The notes: a model not told the origin generated them from the sequence alone. DNA of 64,000 nucleotides from Anarhynchus alexandrinus (GCA_008711295.1 VUYV01000016.1:4058383-4122382), one strand, 5' to 3'. Counted from the first letter of the stretch, positions 13,045 to 27,175 are shown. Translations and numbers: made by a program.

Positions 13045-16000
13045 TTCTACAGTGTTTATTTGTTCCCTGTGATGTTAAATCTTACTGTTTGATGACACCC
13101 CAGCCTTGTTTCAAATTGAGGGGGTTTACCTCTTGAATGACATAAGGCCCAACTTTCAGGCCCTATGAATCTAGGAGAAGTCTAAAGTGACCAAAATTGT
13201 GTGTACCTATATGACGTTTTGCCCTCACAAACCAGTGAGAGAGAGTGACACAGTATAAGAAGTTTTATTTGCCAGTCAGAGTGGCCATCATTGCTGAAAA
13301 CACACTAATTTCCTGGTTACTTTATTAGGGGTTAGTAAAGTAACCTCTGTTTACTTTTTTGGTTGGTTTTTTGTTTGTTTGTTTGCCAGGTTGCTGAGTC
13401 CATCTCTAACTATTCCAAAATCAAAGTCCCACCAGCAGAGCAGAGTAGGAAACCTACAGCAGAGCTGCAGAGTGCCTGCTACTCCCGCTTATAAATAGCA
13501 GCATCCATGCAGCAGTAATTAGGAGCTGTAATTGAATGGGCCATGTTGCAAAAGTAGTTTGGCCAGACTAGCGTGGCCCGGCATTTTCTTACAGGCATTA
13601 CCTGTTTCAGTTAAATGGCATTCTTAGGTTTCAAACCGAGGAAGGATGGGGGTACTACAAGATGCAAAACTCCTGAAGCCTCCCAGAGCTAAGGTGACCA
13701 GATATTTTCGTTACCCAGTTCTTCAACCTGCCTAGTCCTTCCAGTCCATTATCTTTAGCTGTAGAAAAAAAGAAACGTGGTTCTTTTTTTAGTAGTTATT
13801 TTTCAGTCAGTTCACCAACACCAATAAAACCAAGAAAGCTGGTTCTTTGAGTCACTGATTCAGTGTTAAGTGTCCATCCCTTTTTGCCAAGGTATACAGT
13901 GCCATATATTTACTCTAGGGGAGCCTACTAATAGTAAATAATTCCATACCATCATTTTTCCCATGGCAAAACTAAGAAGATAACCAGCTGTTAACAGAGG
14001 AGGTGTGGAAAGGGAAGTAGCCCAGGGTGCTCAGAATATAAAAATATGTGTGTTAGTGTAGGGGAAATAGCTCTTTGTACTGCTTGCTACCTTGCACCAG
14101 AGCCTGGCCCTAACTGCTTTCATTTCTGACAGCCAATTTCTGACCTTTCACTCTCTATTACAACTGTTCATTTTTGCAAGAAACTTGGTCTTCTTTCTTG
14201 TCCAAAAATTTTAAGCAAATACTGTTGTTATTATGATTACCTCTTCAGTATTGGCTTCTAGGAACCAAGAAAAATCTCACATCACCACTGTGTACAATTA
14301 CATCATCTCAACATCACAGCTGCCAACTCTTACTATTTGCTGGAGAGTCATTATTTCTGCTTTAAAGAGACGGAGTGACCTCATGAGCTTCTGAAGAAAC
14401 CCCACAGCTGACTACTTGCCATACCAACATAATAAAATGGCCATATGGGACTTTGGTTGATTAATACTTCAACACAGAAGCACCTGTGCTCATTGCACAT
14501 GGATCAAGTCCTCTCCACTAGACCAGATCCTAAACTTGAGCTCCTCTTCTGTGTCCTTTTAGAAGTCGTAGGCTGAAAATGGAAAAGAGAAACTGTTGTT
14601 CACAGCTAATCTGGAATGTGTTGGGATTTAAGAAAAAAAAAAATCTGGCATCAGTTCAAGCTTAGTTTTAAAGCTGAAACAAATCTACATGTAATTGAAA
14701 ACAAGAGCATGCATAGAAATTGTGAACCTGATTCTTATTTACACTGCACACCCTTTGCACCTCTCCAGCAATGTGAAAGGTCTTGGAGCATGGCTCAGTT
14801 ATTTTTATACTCTCATGAAGGGCCTGTTTATTGAGTTGGAGCATAGAAATATTTATACGAGTGCAGGATTTGCCTTTTAGAGCAGTGGAAAGTCAGCACT
14901 GTATGACTCTCAGGCACTGTGCTTTAACTTATTTGGGGTGTCCAGTTGGACAGTTGAGGGGAAAAATAGGGACTGGACAATGGGTGGATCAGAGGTTCAA
15001 TAATGAAATGTGAAGTACCTCATCTGTAGGTCATTTGCGTGAATCAAGTAGACTTTGGTTATTGGCTGGAAGCGATGTGGCCTTTGAAGTCTAGGTAAAA
15101 GCAAATGGTCTCTGGGCTGTCTCATTGGCCAGATGATCTCATCCCAACTGGCAGCATTTGACAGACCCACCCTTGTTTGACACTGTAGCTCTTGCTGAGC
15201 AACCTAATGATGCTACAAGATAATGAAGTATCCTCATGTCTTTATAGGAGAAGACCTGTAGGTCAAGGTAGTCGGCATCCTGGGTGGGACAGTGCACGGA
15301 AAAGCTTCCATTGCTGTTACTTTTTCTGTGCCCATTCTGAGGACAAGCAGACACCATCAGGCTCCTGGATGACTGAATGCTGCCTATTGAAAGCTCTAAA
15401 TTGGCTTAACCTTTACTAAAGGAATGGTAGAAAATGGAGAGACAAAATGAGAAAGTGAAGGAGTGGTCTGGGAGAAACATAGTCATCGTGAAGCTAGCAG
15501 AAAAATAAGGGCTTGATTATGTAGCTCCAAGAGGGCCCTGCCAAATTGCAGTGCAACGGGAAGAACCTGAGCTGGTGGCAGTCGTTTCTTAGGGTGTTGA
15601 CATCCTGTATAAGGGAGGCACTTTCTGCACTGGGCTGAGCATGGTGAGTTTTCTCCTCTTGGCCGTGCCAGTCCTGCTCTGCAACCAGGGACTGTGATTC
15701 TGCTATGTTGCAGGTACCCTCAGTTGGCTGCCTCCAACTGACTAGGACCCAAGCAATTCTTTAGTGTGCAGATTATAATAGAATAAAACAGGGATGCATC
15801 TGCCATATGTTTCTTGTTTCGTGTTTTACCAGTTATCATGGTCTTTCTTAACACATGAACTCCAGGAGTTATAGGAGAATTTAACTTTCCAATTTTAAAT
15901 GATTGTAGAGGAAACCTGGAAAATACAAGACTCACTTAGAAGGAAATAAAAAGATACAAAGTCAACATCTTAAAAAGTCCTGAGCACTATTTGGGGAACA

Positions 16001-19000
16001 TGGGAGAGGAAAAAAGATGGAGATGTTCAGATTATTGCCAACACAAAGTACTCGACACTGTTAAGCAACATCTAACACAGCAGAGCCATGCTGAAATGTG
16101 TTTGCAGGGAACTTCTGCTGTATCAATATTTGAGTCGGTGCTGTACAAAGGAGGTCAAACGCAACATTCTGGCCAAGCCAAGAATGTTTTCAAGTTCTCC
16201 CTCTCCCCAAAAGAGCCAAACTACTAGCAAATCACAGCTTCAAAAATCTTTTACTAAAGCAACGTTTTTATGAATCAACATTAAAAATATATCTTGAGAA
16301 CTGGACCTAAAAAAAAAAATAATCCTGCTGCCCTGAATTTCCTGTCACTCTTGGATGTTTTATTAAATTTTGATATGAAATGTATTTTCCTGAATTGGAA
16401 TTTGTCCTTAAATTACTTATGAACAATGAACTCTTTCAAGAAAAATAACTGCTTGCTTATCACAAGAATTAGTGCTGTGGTTTTTGTAAGTGAGTTTCCA
16501 TAGCTTATCGAATGCTTTCGTTCCTCTTAGTTGGAGAGAAACTGAAAAATGTCTATCAGTTAGTTCTCTTCAATTTCATGATTTCAAATCAGGTAATATT
16601 CCACATTTTACCTCGCTAAATGTGGGTACAGGCCACTATTCATTCTTGTTCTCCCTTGTCTTTAGCCCAGAGAAACTCACTCTCTTTTTTCACTCATTTT
16701 ACAGGTGCTTTGACTAAGGAACTGTATTAACACCAATGTATGTACATATGTTCTTTTGCAACTGATTTTGCTCTGCAGGATCCCATTGTGGTTATCGTGT
16801 GATTGTGTTTGCCACTGAAGTACTGCCACCTGTGGGTAAATCTGAGTTGTGATTCTTCATGGCAGGGTGAGGGGAAAGCAGAGTTTATATTCCTCATTTG
16901 AATCTGAGTTAGTGATAAAAATGTCTGGTTTGTACCATTTTAAAGCTCATTCATGCTTATTTAGGAGCGTCGCATTAGTTACATGTGTGACAGTGACATT
17001 CCAACCCTTTGACCTTTGGGTTGATGCTGCATTAGTGCTTCATTAGTGTTAATAAGCTTAATTCAAGCTCTAGATAATAAAAAAGTAGTATAGCAGACTC
17101 TACAGGTGAAAGTTGCAACCAGTATCCTTGACTTGTGGTGTGCCTTGAAGGTCAGAGCTCGAGGGCCTTTTCATATTGAAAGAGTGTGTTACAGGTGTTC
17201 CCGGTAGTGTTTTGCAGAGGACAGAGCTTAGATCTGGGAACTCGTATCAAAAGCACTAGCTAATTTCTGCAACTGTGGCAGTGTAAGAAGATAAATGGTT
17301 CTGGAATACTTGATCCAAAACCAATGGCAATCAACAGAACTTTTAATCTTTTCTTTGGTGAGCTTTGGAAGTCCTCCCAAACAACAGTAAATTTCGTCAG
17401 TTGAAACCATCCCCAGGGCTTAATCACATAAACCATTTGATCCCACAAGAAATCTGAGAGTGTGATGTAAGGCATAGATCTGCCCTGCTTGGTGCTCGTG
17501 GCACTGAAGTGCCATGGTCCCAGTGCATGGTCCATGTTCACTGCTGAATAAAGTGTGAGTGGATTTCAAAGGCTCTTCCTATCAGGATTCAGTGAGGAGG
17601 AGGAAAAAGGGATGTGTGGAATGGGCAGACCTTTGATAGATTGGGGACATCAGTGGATATAACTCGAGGAACAGCAGTAGTCATGCTGAATCTTGATCTT
17701 TAATATATGTAGTTTTATTTGTGCAGTCACATTTTCTTGGTGACTGGCAGAATGGAGGAATATGAAAATATGATACAGCATTGCTCATCAAGTGATGAGG
17801 ACTCACCTAATTTGGAAGATGTCTGTATTTAAAACCTATCAAATCCTTGGGAGTGTCAGTAACTACAAAAAAAATCACAATGCAAAGATTAGGTGAGCTG
17901 CACAATTTGCAGTTCAGATAATCATTTAAGCCTAATTTTATTGGCTTCAGGAACTGCAAGCATATACTCAAAGTTAGGTGTTTTCCAGAAAGGTAATTGT
18001 TTCTTGCACTGGGGCTAACAGCTGTAACTCATAGCAAACTGCATCATCATATATTGTTTATTATTTCTGGGACACTGAGAAATACGGGTATGTGATTAGA
18101 GTTAATATGTATAGTTCCCTACAATAACACAGTATCTGTGCTTTCATTCATGCAAAGAAATCTTGTTTTCCCTTACTACTTTTGAAGTATGTGCCTAAAT
18201 AAGATGTCCTTTGTAAAGCTGAAAGCAGATATCTACAACAAGTATTTAAAAGGAAAAATTGGAATTTCTAATTTGTATAAAAGGGAAACCCATTAAAAGG
18301 GTACAGAGAATAATGCTCAGATTATTTCTCAAACAATAGACAACTTGCATAATCCCATTATGGACAGTATACATTTCACAGTCCATCTGGCAGACAATAA
18401 ACATTGTGACTTTATGGGCTTGAAATGCTGGGTGTTGTACTGCCAAAAAGAAGAGTTCTGTGCGTATGGCATTGGGTGAAAAAGCAGTCATGGCACGTCT
18501 CTCCCAAAAATATCCATTATGTTTGTTAACTTTATGCTTTCTGCAAGACAACATGTGCTTAATAACTACTGCGCAGACCTATGTGAGTATTCGGCATTGA
18601 CTGCCTGCCACTGAAGTGGCACGGATCTTGCCATATTGAACTGCCACAAAGGTTGCATTTGTTGTGTGCAGCCAGGCACTTTATATGACTGTGCATCAGG
18701 TTAATGAATTTGCTCTTGCTAGAGCTGTATGAGCTCTCCTAAGGAGATTTTACTTGGAAGAGCCAGTCAGTCTGGGAAAATGCAGAAGCTGGAGTGCCAG
18801 CAGTTACATCAACTTGACCTTGTATCAAGGTGGTTTGCGTTTGCGTTTCTGTGGTGAAGAAGGAAATTCAGAAGATGACTCCTTAAGTTGTGGAATGTTT
18901 TAGTGTCCTTAAAAACACATGTGCAGTGTTGCTACTAGATCTCATCTTAACCATTGGAAGTCTTGTATATCAAATTACTGAACACTGCCGTCTTCTAAGG

Positions 19001-20220
19001 CACTGAGAGTCTTAGTCCTAGTAAGTAAGTAAAAGTCTTTCCTCCTGTTGTCTTTATCACTGATCACTTGATTTTGGGGCCAAACTGCACGCTAGTCTTC
19101 ACTGTTACCCCATGTATGCTTATATGTGTTAATTATTTTTCTTTCTTTGAAGAGAAAAGATTAGTCTTTGCTCTTTGACATGGTACTGTATAATCTCCCA
19201 GGAAGTCAGTGGAAAAAAGACAATCTTACACCCCTTGGATACGTGTCTGTGAGTGCCAGTGTCCTTCCATATCTCATTTCATTGAAAAGCAGTTGCAGAT
19301 TTATTATCCTTTGTCAGGTTGCCATCACCAAAGGGAAATCTGCTGCCGCAAGGTAACTGGGAGTAATGCCCGGTCAGCAAGATCAATACCAGCCTTGGCT
19401 TGAACTGCCTGTGGCAATTAGTGTCCTGCACTCCTACCCTTCCCTGCATGGAAATGCCTCCTGGGCACTCCATAGCTAAGGGCTGTAACCTCCTGGAAGT
19501 TCAGCACTAGTTCACATCACTTGAGGATGTGACATAGGGTGAGTAACTGTCCACACCTGCAACTGGCTTCTCAAAACATCTGGATCATGTTAGAGGCAGG
19601 CTTTGCTGCTAATTTCAATGCTAGAAAGGGAAGGTGTGACCCTTTTCAGGGTCCATTACAGGATGGGGAGTGTAATGCAGTCAATACTGATACATGTGAG
19701 TATAAAGCTTCATTTCAGATATTTCTGGCCTCCTATTACTTATGCCACCAGGTGTCAAGTTCCAACTCCAGTGTGAGCAAAGAGGAAGTATCTGCAAACA
19801 TGTTACATCCACAACTTGAAGAGTTAGAAAACCTGGGGCTTAGCTGAAGAGTTCATGAAAGTAGCAGGCACGCTGAGTGTTGTCGTGTTGATGGAATTTT
19901 TTTCTGTGTCTTGACTCATTCAACTCCTAGGGGTGTGTGACAACCAACAGAACAGGCAGTGCCAAAAAGAAACACATTTCTACATTCAGCTGCCTTTATT
20001 TTATGATTAGCATTGCCTGGTGCGGCATCATTGCAGTAAGATCAGATTACTTGGTTTTACCAATTCCATACTTGTACTCATAGTGAAAAAAGTAAATCTG
20101 AAGTGCACTAAAACCCCCTGTCTTTTCCTCCCTTCTGATTTCATTCTCTTTAAATATTTGAGTGTTGTAGCCCCATAATAGCTGAGCCTTCATGATTTCA
20201 GCACCATAGGATTCCTTTGA

Positions 20221-20365
20221 GGCAGAGAATTACCACTTCATTTTGTAGCTGTAGAACTAAGGTAGAGCAAGGTTCTCCATGACCTGTTCAGGGTTACACA
20301 GGTTCCCTGAGACAGAATCAAAATCCACATTTGCATCTCCTGAGTCTTAATTCACTCATTGACTC
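20221..20365 (-). repeat. MIR-type SINE relic
   Basis: Antisense MIR signals appear in the right order on the plus strand: 'ttcattttgtagctgtagaa' (for cattttacagatgaggaa), 'gacctgttcagggttacaca' (for gacttgcccaaggtcacaca), 'acagaatcaaaatccacatt' (for cagagccaggattagaaccc) and 'tctcctgagt'. The spacing agrees with a MIR core plus tRNA-related part. Divergence is high, as expected for a family that predates the bird-mammal split. Confidence 0.65.
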
Positions 20366-23300
20366 AGATCTCCTGAGTTGCCCTTCCTTTTCTACCCATC
20401 TGGGCAGCACTAGAAGGGCTTCCTGTAGCAAACAAAAACTAATGAATCCAGGTAACTAGCTAGTGAATCTCAGTAACTTTATGTGGGTATGCATTTGCTT
20501 GAGGTGAGAGAAGAGTTTTCCAAGAAGCTGAAACTGGCAAGCTGATGAAAACAAGCAGAGAGTATTTTATAACTAGGAAACTATTTAAATCTTTGCTTTA
20601 GTGGAGGAGTTTCAAAGGACTTTCATGAAAGAGTAGGAAGCATGGTTTCCTGCTTCTGTAATTTTGTTATTCTTTATAGTTGATTAGATGTTGAAGAGAG
20701 ATCTGAGAAGCTCGTTGGAGCTTCCTTTTTGTGGAGATCCACAGTTGATTGTTTGCTTGTAGTACATCCATTTGCAGCTGTGTTCTCAGTAGTGTTGCTG
20801 TTGGAAAGCTGATACACTTTTGTCAAATTTAACTTTCTAAAAAAATCAAGTGTCACTTTGCAAGCTCTGAAATGTTCAACCTCCTTTTTATTGTGGCACT
20901 TTTGATCTACAGCTTGTGCCTTTGCTGCACAGTCAGGTTGGGCTTTTAGTAGGTTGTTGCACTTTATCTTCTCTCTGTCCCATGCAAAACCCTGCAGTGA
21001 GTTTAGCACTTCAGCCATTAGGGACGGACCTTACTGAGAGCAAGAGTTAGAATATGAGCTTTGGTTTTATTTGGAGTAGTCACGCTTAGGGTGGAAGGTA
21101 AGTCATTCTTGCCTGGCTTGTCCGTCAGTGCCTTTTTACAGCTCACAACCTCCATCTAAAAGGGGACACCAATTACCCCGTGACTCTGTGGATGAGAGCT
21201 GTGTGGTGCTGTAGAAAGCCATGGGATGTGATGCACTCCCTGAAGGCTCAGCAACTGTTGGGGGATGTAGGACCATTAGGATACACTTGTTTTGTAGTGT
21301 AGCTGCTCACATGTAGGCTTAACTAACTCAGGTCCTGCTCACCAGAGGTAGCGATGATATGTCATAACCTCCCATCTTCACCAGAAGCTTAAGTATGTGC
21401 TCCTGGCAATGCAAAGCTATCTTATATTTGAGAAGTAAATCCATCTCATTTCAGCAAGTCAATAGGTGGGGAAAAACCTTCCATAGATACTTAATTGAAA
21501 AATAGAGGCATTTTTACTGTTCAAGATTGGCAGGTAGATGATGTCTTTGATTGCAAGCCTGAGTATTAAAAGCCATAAGCAGCTACCAGACAGCGTCTGA
21601 TATTAATCATTGAGCAGCTGACAGTGTCTCTCAGATGCCATTGCATCCAAAGGACATTAGTTCTGCCTCTAGACTGTGAAAACACACCTCCCTTTTCCTC
21701 ACTATATGAATTGTTCTGTACAAATATATGCAAAATGCTATTTTTTCTAGTTTGCAGATAAATCCATTTTTCTTCATGTCAAGAGCAAGAAAATGAGAGT
21801 GGAAAATTCTGCCTCCCAGGAGCTCACATGCAAATGTCCTCCTACTTGATTTAAAGCAAGTTTCACAAACAGAAAAGCAACTGAGTGCGCAGCTCCTGTT
21901 AACTCAGAAAAGGTAGCAGCCTTTAAAGAAGAGTTAAGGGAAGTGGCATTAACAGACATTATATAGTCTTGTGACTGGAGAAAACCAAATGATCTTTCTA
22001 AATTGTTCTTCTAATTTAAATCCACTAAAGGTATGGAGGGGCTCTCACTGACGTTTTTCTTTGAATCTAGTCTACATGAACGAGGGCAGCTTTATTGTGC
22101 AAGAGTGTCCTGGCTTTGCAAACCACATATGCAAAAGCAGTCCTTCTGCTTTGCATCTTCTAAAAGTCTGAAACATCAGGTGTTTAGTCCCAACTAGAAA
22201 GGGGAATCCCACAGGAGCTGCTCGTCGGTTGGATATCCTCGCTCTGCCAGTAGCAACTAATTTTACTTTGGGTTTTCTCCTGCAATATTCCCGAAGCGTC
22301 ATCATGGTTTGCAATGATTTGCACAAAAGGAGAGATCCTCGGATCTAGAGCAGTGGCTTTCAACCTGCCAATATCTTGGGGAAGAGGCTATTTGAAGTTG
22401 AAAAAGCTTACAAAACTCCCTTGCAAGAAAATCTTCATTCTCAGCTTGCTACTGCCAGATGTTTCATGAGTCACTGTGTCTTGCTGCATCTGCTATTCTT
22501 TGTGCATGTGGGCTGCAAGCTTTTCAGGGCAGGGACTGTCTTTTGCTGCATGCTTGTGCAGTGCTCTGGTCTTGCCTGGTACCCCTAGGGCCTACCACAG
22601 TATAGATCAGTTTAGCTGTAACTGATGGGAATGATTCTTGATGAGGATGCACGAACAACCAGAAGAATCCAGCTGGCTCTTTTATATACATGTGCGTTCT
22701 CCAGTGCTAACAGCAGTAGAAATTAAGCAATTGAAACTGCAGATGCTTATAAAGACTTTGATTTCCCACAGGAAGCACATCTTTTGAATAAATCAGTGTG
22801 GTAATTTCTTTTCAGACTAAAAGGGATATTGAAGTCAGGAACAAACTTGCAGTTGTTGGGAATATTTTGTGAATGGGTAAGTGGTGTTGTTTTTGGCAGT
22901 AGTTAATTATAGACATCTAGGACGGTAACTGCAGGATCACTGATAATACTCAGGCAGCATTCCTGCTTATTACTAGCAGGGATTTGGATCACTGCTTTCT
23001 TCTCAGAGGGTGATTAGTCCAAACGACAGAAGATTTTGAAATATGTCACAAGCATGCTTCTGTTTATCTTAGGAATTAGTATGTTTGATCATGCTACTTA
23101 AAATGGCAGCAAGTTGTTCAGCAACATATGGTTTAAAGGTTGAGTGTGCTGTAAGTACTACCTTTGTTAATAAAGTCTTTGAGATTTAGCTGCGACTGGT
23201 AGAAAAATGGGAAAGTACAGGTAGTAGATGACTAAGGCAGTCATCCTAGATAACTTAAAATGGCTGTAGACTTTAGTTGGAAATAGAGCAGTTGGCAGGT

Positions 23301-25012
23301 ACATGTTGTACCTTATAGATGTTTTCAGCCCTGCCTGAGGTTTACCTGGCATTAGTTTCAAACTCCAGCCATGTCGTTATGGTGGGGCATCTGATATGCA
23401 AGAACAACATTTAAAAATGCACCTTACTTCTATTTTCTAAAGTGACTTAGAGAGGCAGGTATTTCAGTCTGATTGGCAAGATGTAGAGTCCTATGCAAAG
23501 TAGATCAGACATTTTTTTGAGAGGTGTTTTTCCAAAAGAATGAGACATTTACTTGAAATGAAAATCTTTTGCAGTATGAGACAGTTTTCATGTATTGTTT
23601 TATGTAAACTTTTATATATTTTTTTTAAAGAAAACTCAGTTAAGTCAGCTATAAACACTACAATTGATTTGGCAAGCACTGGGGAGGAGATGGGAGGGCA
23701 TTTGCATCTTATTTTTCTTTTCTTTTTTTTGGCTTAAGGTTGAGTATGCTGAAGCATGTTGCTTGAAGTATATAAAGAAAATTAATTTAGGCTAGAGAGA
23801 GGTATTCTTCATGTAAGTTCTTCTGGTCAGGCTCTTTTCAAATGTCTTTACTCACCTGGCAGAGTGAGGATTGAACGCGGTTCATGAGCCCTAGTCATGT
23901 ATTAAAGAGGCAATCCCCTTATGCGTGGTTACAACACACACGACTGAAGTCATGAGGCCCCTCCGTGCCATTCCTGCTCATAATGCAGGATGGTACACTT
24001 TTTTTTGTTTCTGTTTTTATTTTGGAGAGAGGAATTTGTTTGGTTTGGGTTTTTACATAGCTCTTTCTTGGTGAAATGGAGGGGTTTGCATCTGCAGAAC
24101 AGCACTGACAACTTGGTATCCGGAATAATTTGATGACCTTTTGCTTCCCTTTTGGCATGTGTACACTTGCAGAAAATTCAGTTTGAAATAAAATGGATCT
24201 CACTGCTAAGTATTTGAGTTATTTAGTAAACATTTTTCCACATGTGCCTAAAGGCAAGCCTGAACAATAGAGTGCAGAACAGTGCTTTCTTTGTTTCTTA
24301 TTAAAACATATTAAGCCTAGCTCTATTCTGGACTTGACCACTTTTCTGTTTTACTTGATTTAGAAAATCTTCGAAAGGAATCATGCCACATTATGCACTG
24401 TTCTTATTCTCTGTTTGGAGTGGCTGTACAGATAGTGTTCCTCATTTGGAGGGATCAGGAAGCGCAAGGATTTTTCATGCTATAGCCACGCGGCATGTCA
24501 GAGGAGAGCAGACATCTTCTTCCACAGGTCAGCAAGGGAATCTGGTCAAGCCTGTGCTTTGCTATCAACTTTACTAACGCCTGGAGATAAGAGTCCCTCT
24601 GTGTGTGTCTCAGAAATGAGACATGCAAATTTACTGGTCCAGTCCAATAATTTATCTTGTGGAGCTTTCCCAGCTCAATCATTACAGTGTTTTTGTACTG
24701 AAAAAAACACGCTTTCCATTGTCATGCCTGGGAACTAAAATCTGTAAGTGTACATTCAACATCAAAGGTTTTGAGATACACTTGAATGTCCTGCCCCACC
24801 TACAGCACTTTCATATTCCACTGGCTATAAATTATTTCTTCTTCTCAGTCCTGCAAAGATTATCACCTTGCCACTCTTAATTTTATGCTGCTAACATCCC
24901 CCACATATACCAGTTACTGTTTCTTAAATAGATGGCCTCACTGTACATGCTAAAGTAAACTTCAGGCAATTTTTTTTCAATTTGTATTTAGATTTGAATT
25001 CTGCTCCTTATG
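20366..25012. other. Noncoding unique DNA
   Basis: No gene is supported. The minus-strand open frame at 20674-21018 (114 codons) is lysine, asparagine and threonine rich, has a stop four codons before its ATG, and carries no domain I recognise; it is discussed as an unexplained frame. T-rich tracts occur near 23,617-23,628 and 23,707-23,732. No interspersed repeat was recognised. Confidence 0.45.
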
Positions 25013-25018
25013 TTTTAG

Positions 25019-25132
25019 ATCTGGAAGAAAGGACCGTGAGCTGCCCTGAAAGCTCATCTGCTTTTTCAAATGATACTAGTTGGTCTAATAAAGGAGTTCC
25101 TTCTGCCTGCAAACCACATCTTGCCAGCTTGG
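25019..25132 (+). repeat. Relic of a retroelement tail with hammerhead-like layout
   Basis: The order 'ctggaagaa', about 20 variable bases, 'ctgaaagctcatctgc', then 'actagttggtctaataaagg' and 'cttctgcctgcaaacc' matches a widespread vertebrate repeat tail whose intact form reads CTGAAGAAG, a short stem, CGAAAGCTTGTCT, then TTGGTCCAATAAAAGATATTACC. The CTGA..GAAA arrangement around a stem resembles a hammerhead-ribozyme core of the kind known from Penelope-like and related retroelements. Here the core is mutated (CTGGAAG, no matching stem), so any ribozyme would be dead. The repeat match is fairly clear; the ribozyme and family reading are inference. Confidence 0.5.
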
Positions 25133-25134
25133 AT

Positions 25135-27172
25135 AAGAGACAAGCTAGTAGACTTTTTAGTGATTGTAGGTGCAGAACGTATTGGTCCTGAATTTCAGTT
25201 TAGTGTGATTCTTCTTGGATAGCAGCTGTGGCTTTGTGAAGGAGAAATATGTGGGAGGAATGGGGCACAAAAGTGAAGACCCTCTACCATTTAGGAGAAG
25301 GAAGAAGGCACTTGTCTGGCTGAAGTTTTATATTTGTGGGCATATGAATTTGTGCTGGAAATTTTGGCTACTCTTAACTCTTATTTGAATTGTGCAGGGG
25401 TAAGAGGATTATGCCATGGAGATGTACATGGGCCCAAGTGCTGCTGGCCAAATGTACATATTATAGTGGAACTTTATCAAATTATTTTTCTGCTTATACC
25501 GTGATTGTTACTGACTCATGTATAGCATAAACACTGAGTAAGGAAAAGACTATACAGTGAATAAAAAAAAAAAAAAGATGAATAACAACAAAATGTAAGG
25601 TGAAAGACCAGAATATTTCTGTTTGGAAAAGCTGCCTTAGTACCTGGCTCTAAATTTCTCTCTTTAAGCTTCTTTAAACCTGGCTTCTATTTGGACTGAT
25701 CCTCTGTGGTCTCCTCCCTTAAAGATGATAGATATATGATATTTGAAATGTAATTCGTTTAAGGAGTTTGGCTTAGATGAACACCAAAGAACAAAATCCA
25801 GCTCCCATGGAACACTGCAAAGGCATGCAGAAATGTCTTTGTGCATGGTTGGAATACTTTAATATTTTGAACAATCAGTTTCTTCAGGGGAAAAAAGGAT
25901 CCTTTTCATGCAGAATGGGCGCTTTTCAGAAGAATTGTGTTATGAAAAAACCCATTCTCCATCAAAACATCTGTGATTCATTTCCAGAGCACTATTTGTA
26001 ATGATAGCTAATTTGATTCACATTTTACTCTTTCTCTTCACAAGTCGTATGTAAAAAGATGGTGATTTTCACATATGGCTTTACATTTCAGCCATGCTTG
26101 TCAAACAGTCTTTGCCTATAGATCATTAACCGCCAGTTTGTTGAAAAGTTCAAGATCCAAAATTTAATTGGTGTTGAGTTGCTGTGACATGGTATAGAGG
26201 GTGGGATTTTCAAAATAACTGGTTGATCTACCTTTACTGCTACTGAAATCAGAAAGAAATATCTTGGAAGGAAGATGAGGCTACCTCAGAGACAAAAGTG
26301 CAGTTTCTGTCAGCAAATATTAAAAGATTGGAGCTGTTCAGAGAAGTAGTGTAGAATGGTTGGGAGTGCTTGGCATATTTGAAAATATGGGCATTTCATT
26401 GATGTATCAGCCAGGGAACTGGGTGCGTGTGAGAATGTGTCCTTGAGTGTGGATGGTGAACTGTTTCAAAATCAGTCTTTTGGTGCTTATTGCTAACTGT
26501 ACTTGCAAGACTAGGATTTTCAAAAAACATATCTAAGATTCAGGCACAAATTCAATTGAAATTGAATTGAAAATTGATAGACTGTGTTCCTGATTCACTG
26601 AGGAGTATTTTACGTACGGGCAGTTTGGAGATGTAAATATCTGTCAACATCTGGCCCTAAGATACCTCTGGCATTTGTATCCTGAATGACTTAGGAGATA
26701 GCAAGTGCCGTTGACTTTTGATGAGGGAGATGTAGGCAGTTCTAGAACAGTATACACAGCCACCAGAGTTCTTAAGTTATCTGGGCATGCCCAGACCAAC
26801 ACATACATGGTGAGGAGGGACAGGACTTTCCTATCCTGCCTTGCATTGCCGCATTGAGGTAGGTGTCTACCTCTGGATATGACTCATCCCTCACCCCGCC
26901 ATTAATCCTCTCTTAGAATTAAGGCTTAAGTCCCATCTCATATTAAAAACAAACAAACCAACCACAAGAAAACCAGAAGAGATCTGATGCATTTTCGTCT
27001 TCCAAAACATCAAGGCTGGGCTTTGAAAACGAGCTTGCCACCTCTGGGGGAATGTTGATATATGGAATCATTCTGGGCTTCTCTCTGCCCCGGTAAATCT
27101 TTCAGTATTTTACACAAAGCAAAGGATCTTCAGCAGGAAGAGCATGGCAGGACACTTCAGTATGCCTTACAG
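25135..27172. other. Noncoding unique DNA with weak repeat traces
   Basis: No gene is visible. A poly-A run lies at 25563-25576. The bases around 26,200-26,215 ('ggtgggattttcaaaataac') and 26,512-26,720 share short blocks with an old palindromic repeat and are noted separately. The rest is unremarkable AT-biased sequence. Confidence 0.45.
26508..26725. repeat. Weak palindromic repeat relic
   Basis: Blocks such as 'gattttcaaaaaacatatct', 'aattcaattgaaattgaatt' and 'gaatgacttaggag' appear in the order seen in an old palindromic amniote repeat that begins and ends with GATTTTCAAAAG-like ends around an ATTGAA..TTCAAT centre. Matches are short and interrupted, so boundaries are approximate. A better-preserved relative may be the copy at 62,053-62,145. 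Confidence 0.3.
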
Positions 27173-27175
27173 CCA

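Larger units (their letters stand above)
11044..20215. other. Long noncoding stretch with only simple repeats
   Basis: No gene or confident interspersed repeat is visible over about 9 kb. Simple sequence includes A runs at 12455-12467 and 13015-13028, a C run at about 13037-13044, an AT-rich tract at 12608-12650 and short GTTT units near 13370-13384. The open frames at 11179-11535 (minus) and 11198-11512 (plus) lie opposite each other, as chance frames often do. The part from about 14,990 to 15,150 faintly recalls an old LINE/SINE tail ('ccagatgatctcatccc'), too weak to annotate as a repeat. Confidence 0.5.

Noticed and set aside
14990..15150. Possible old LINE or SINE tail
   Set aside because: Only a short 'agatgatctcatcc' block resembles a CR1-type end; the rest does not align to anything I can recall.
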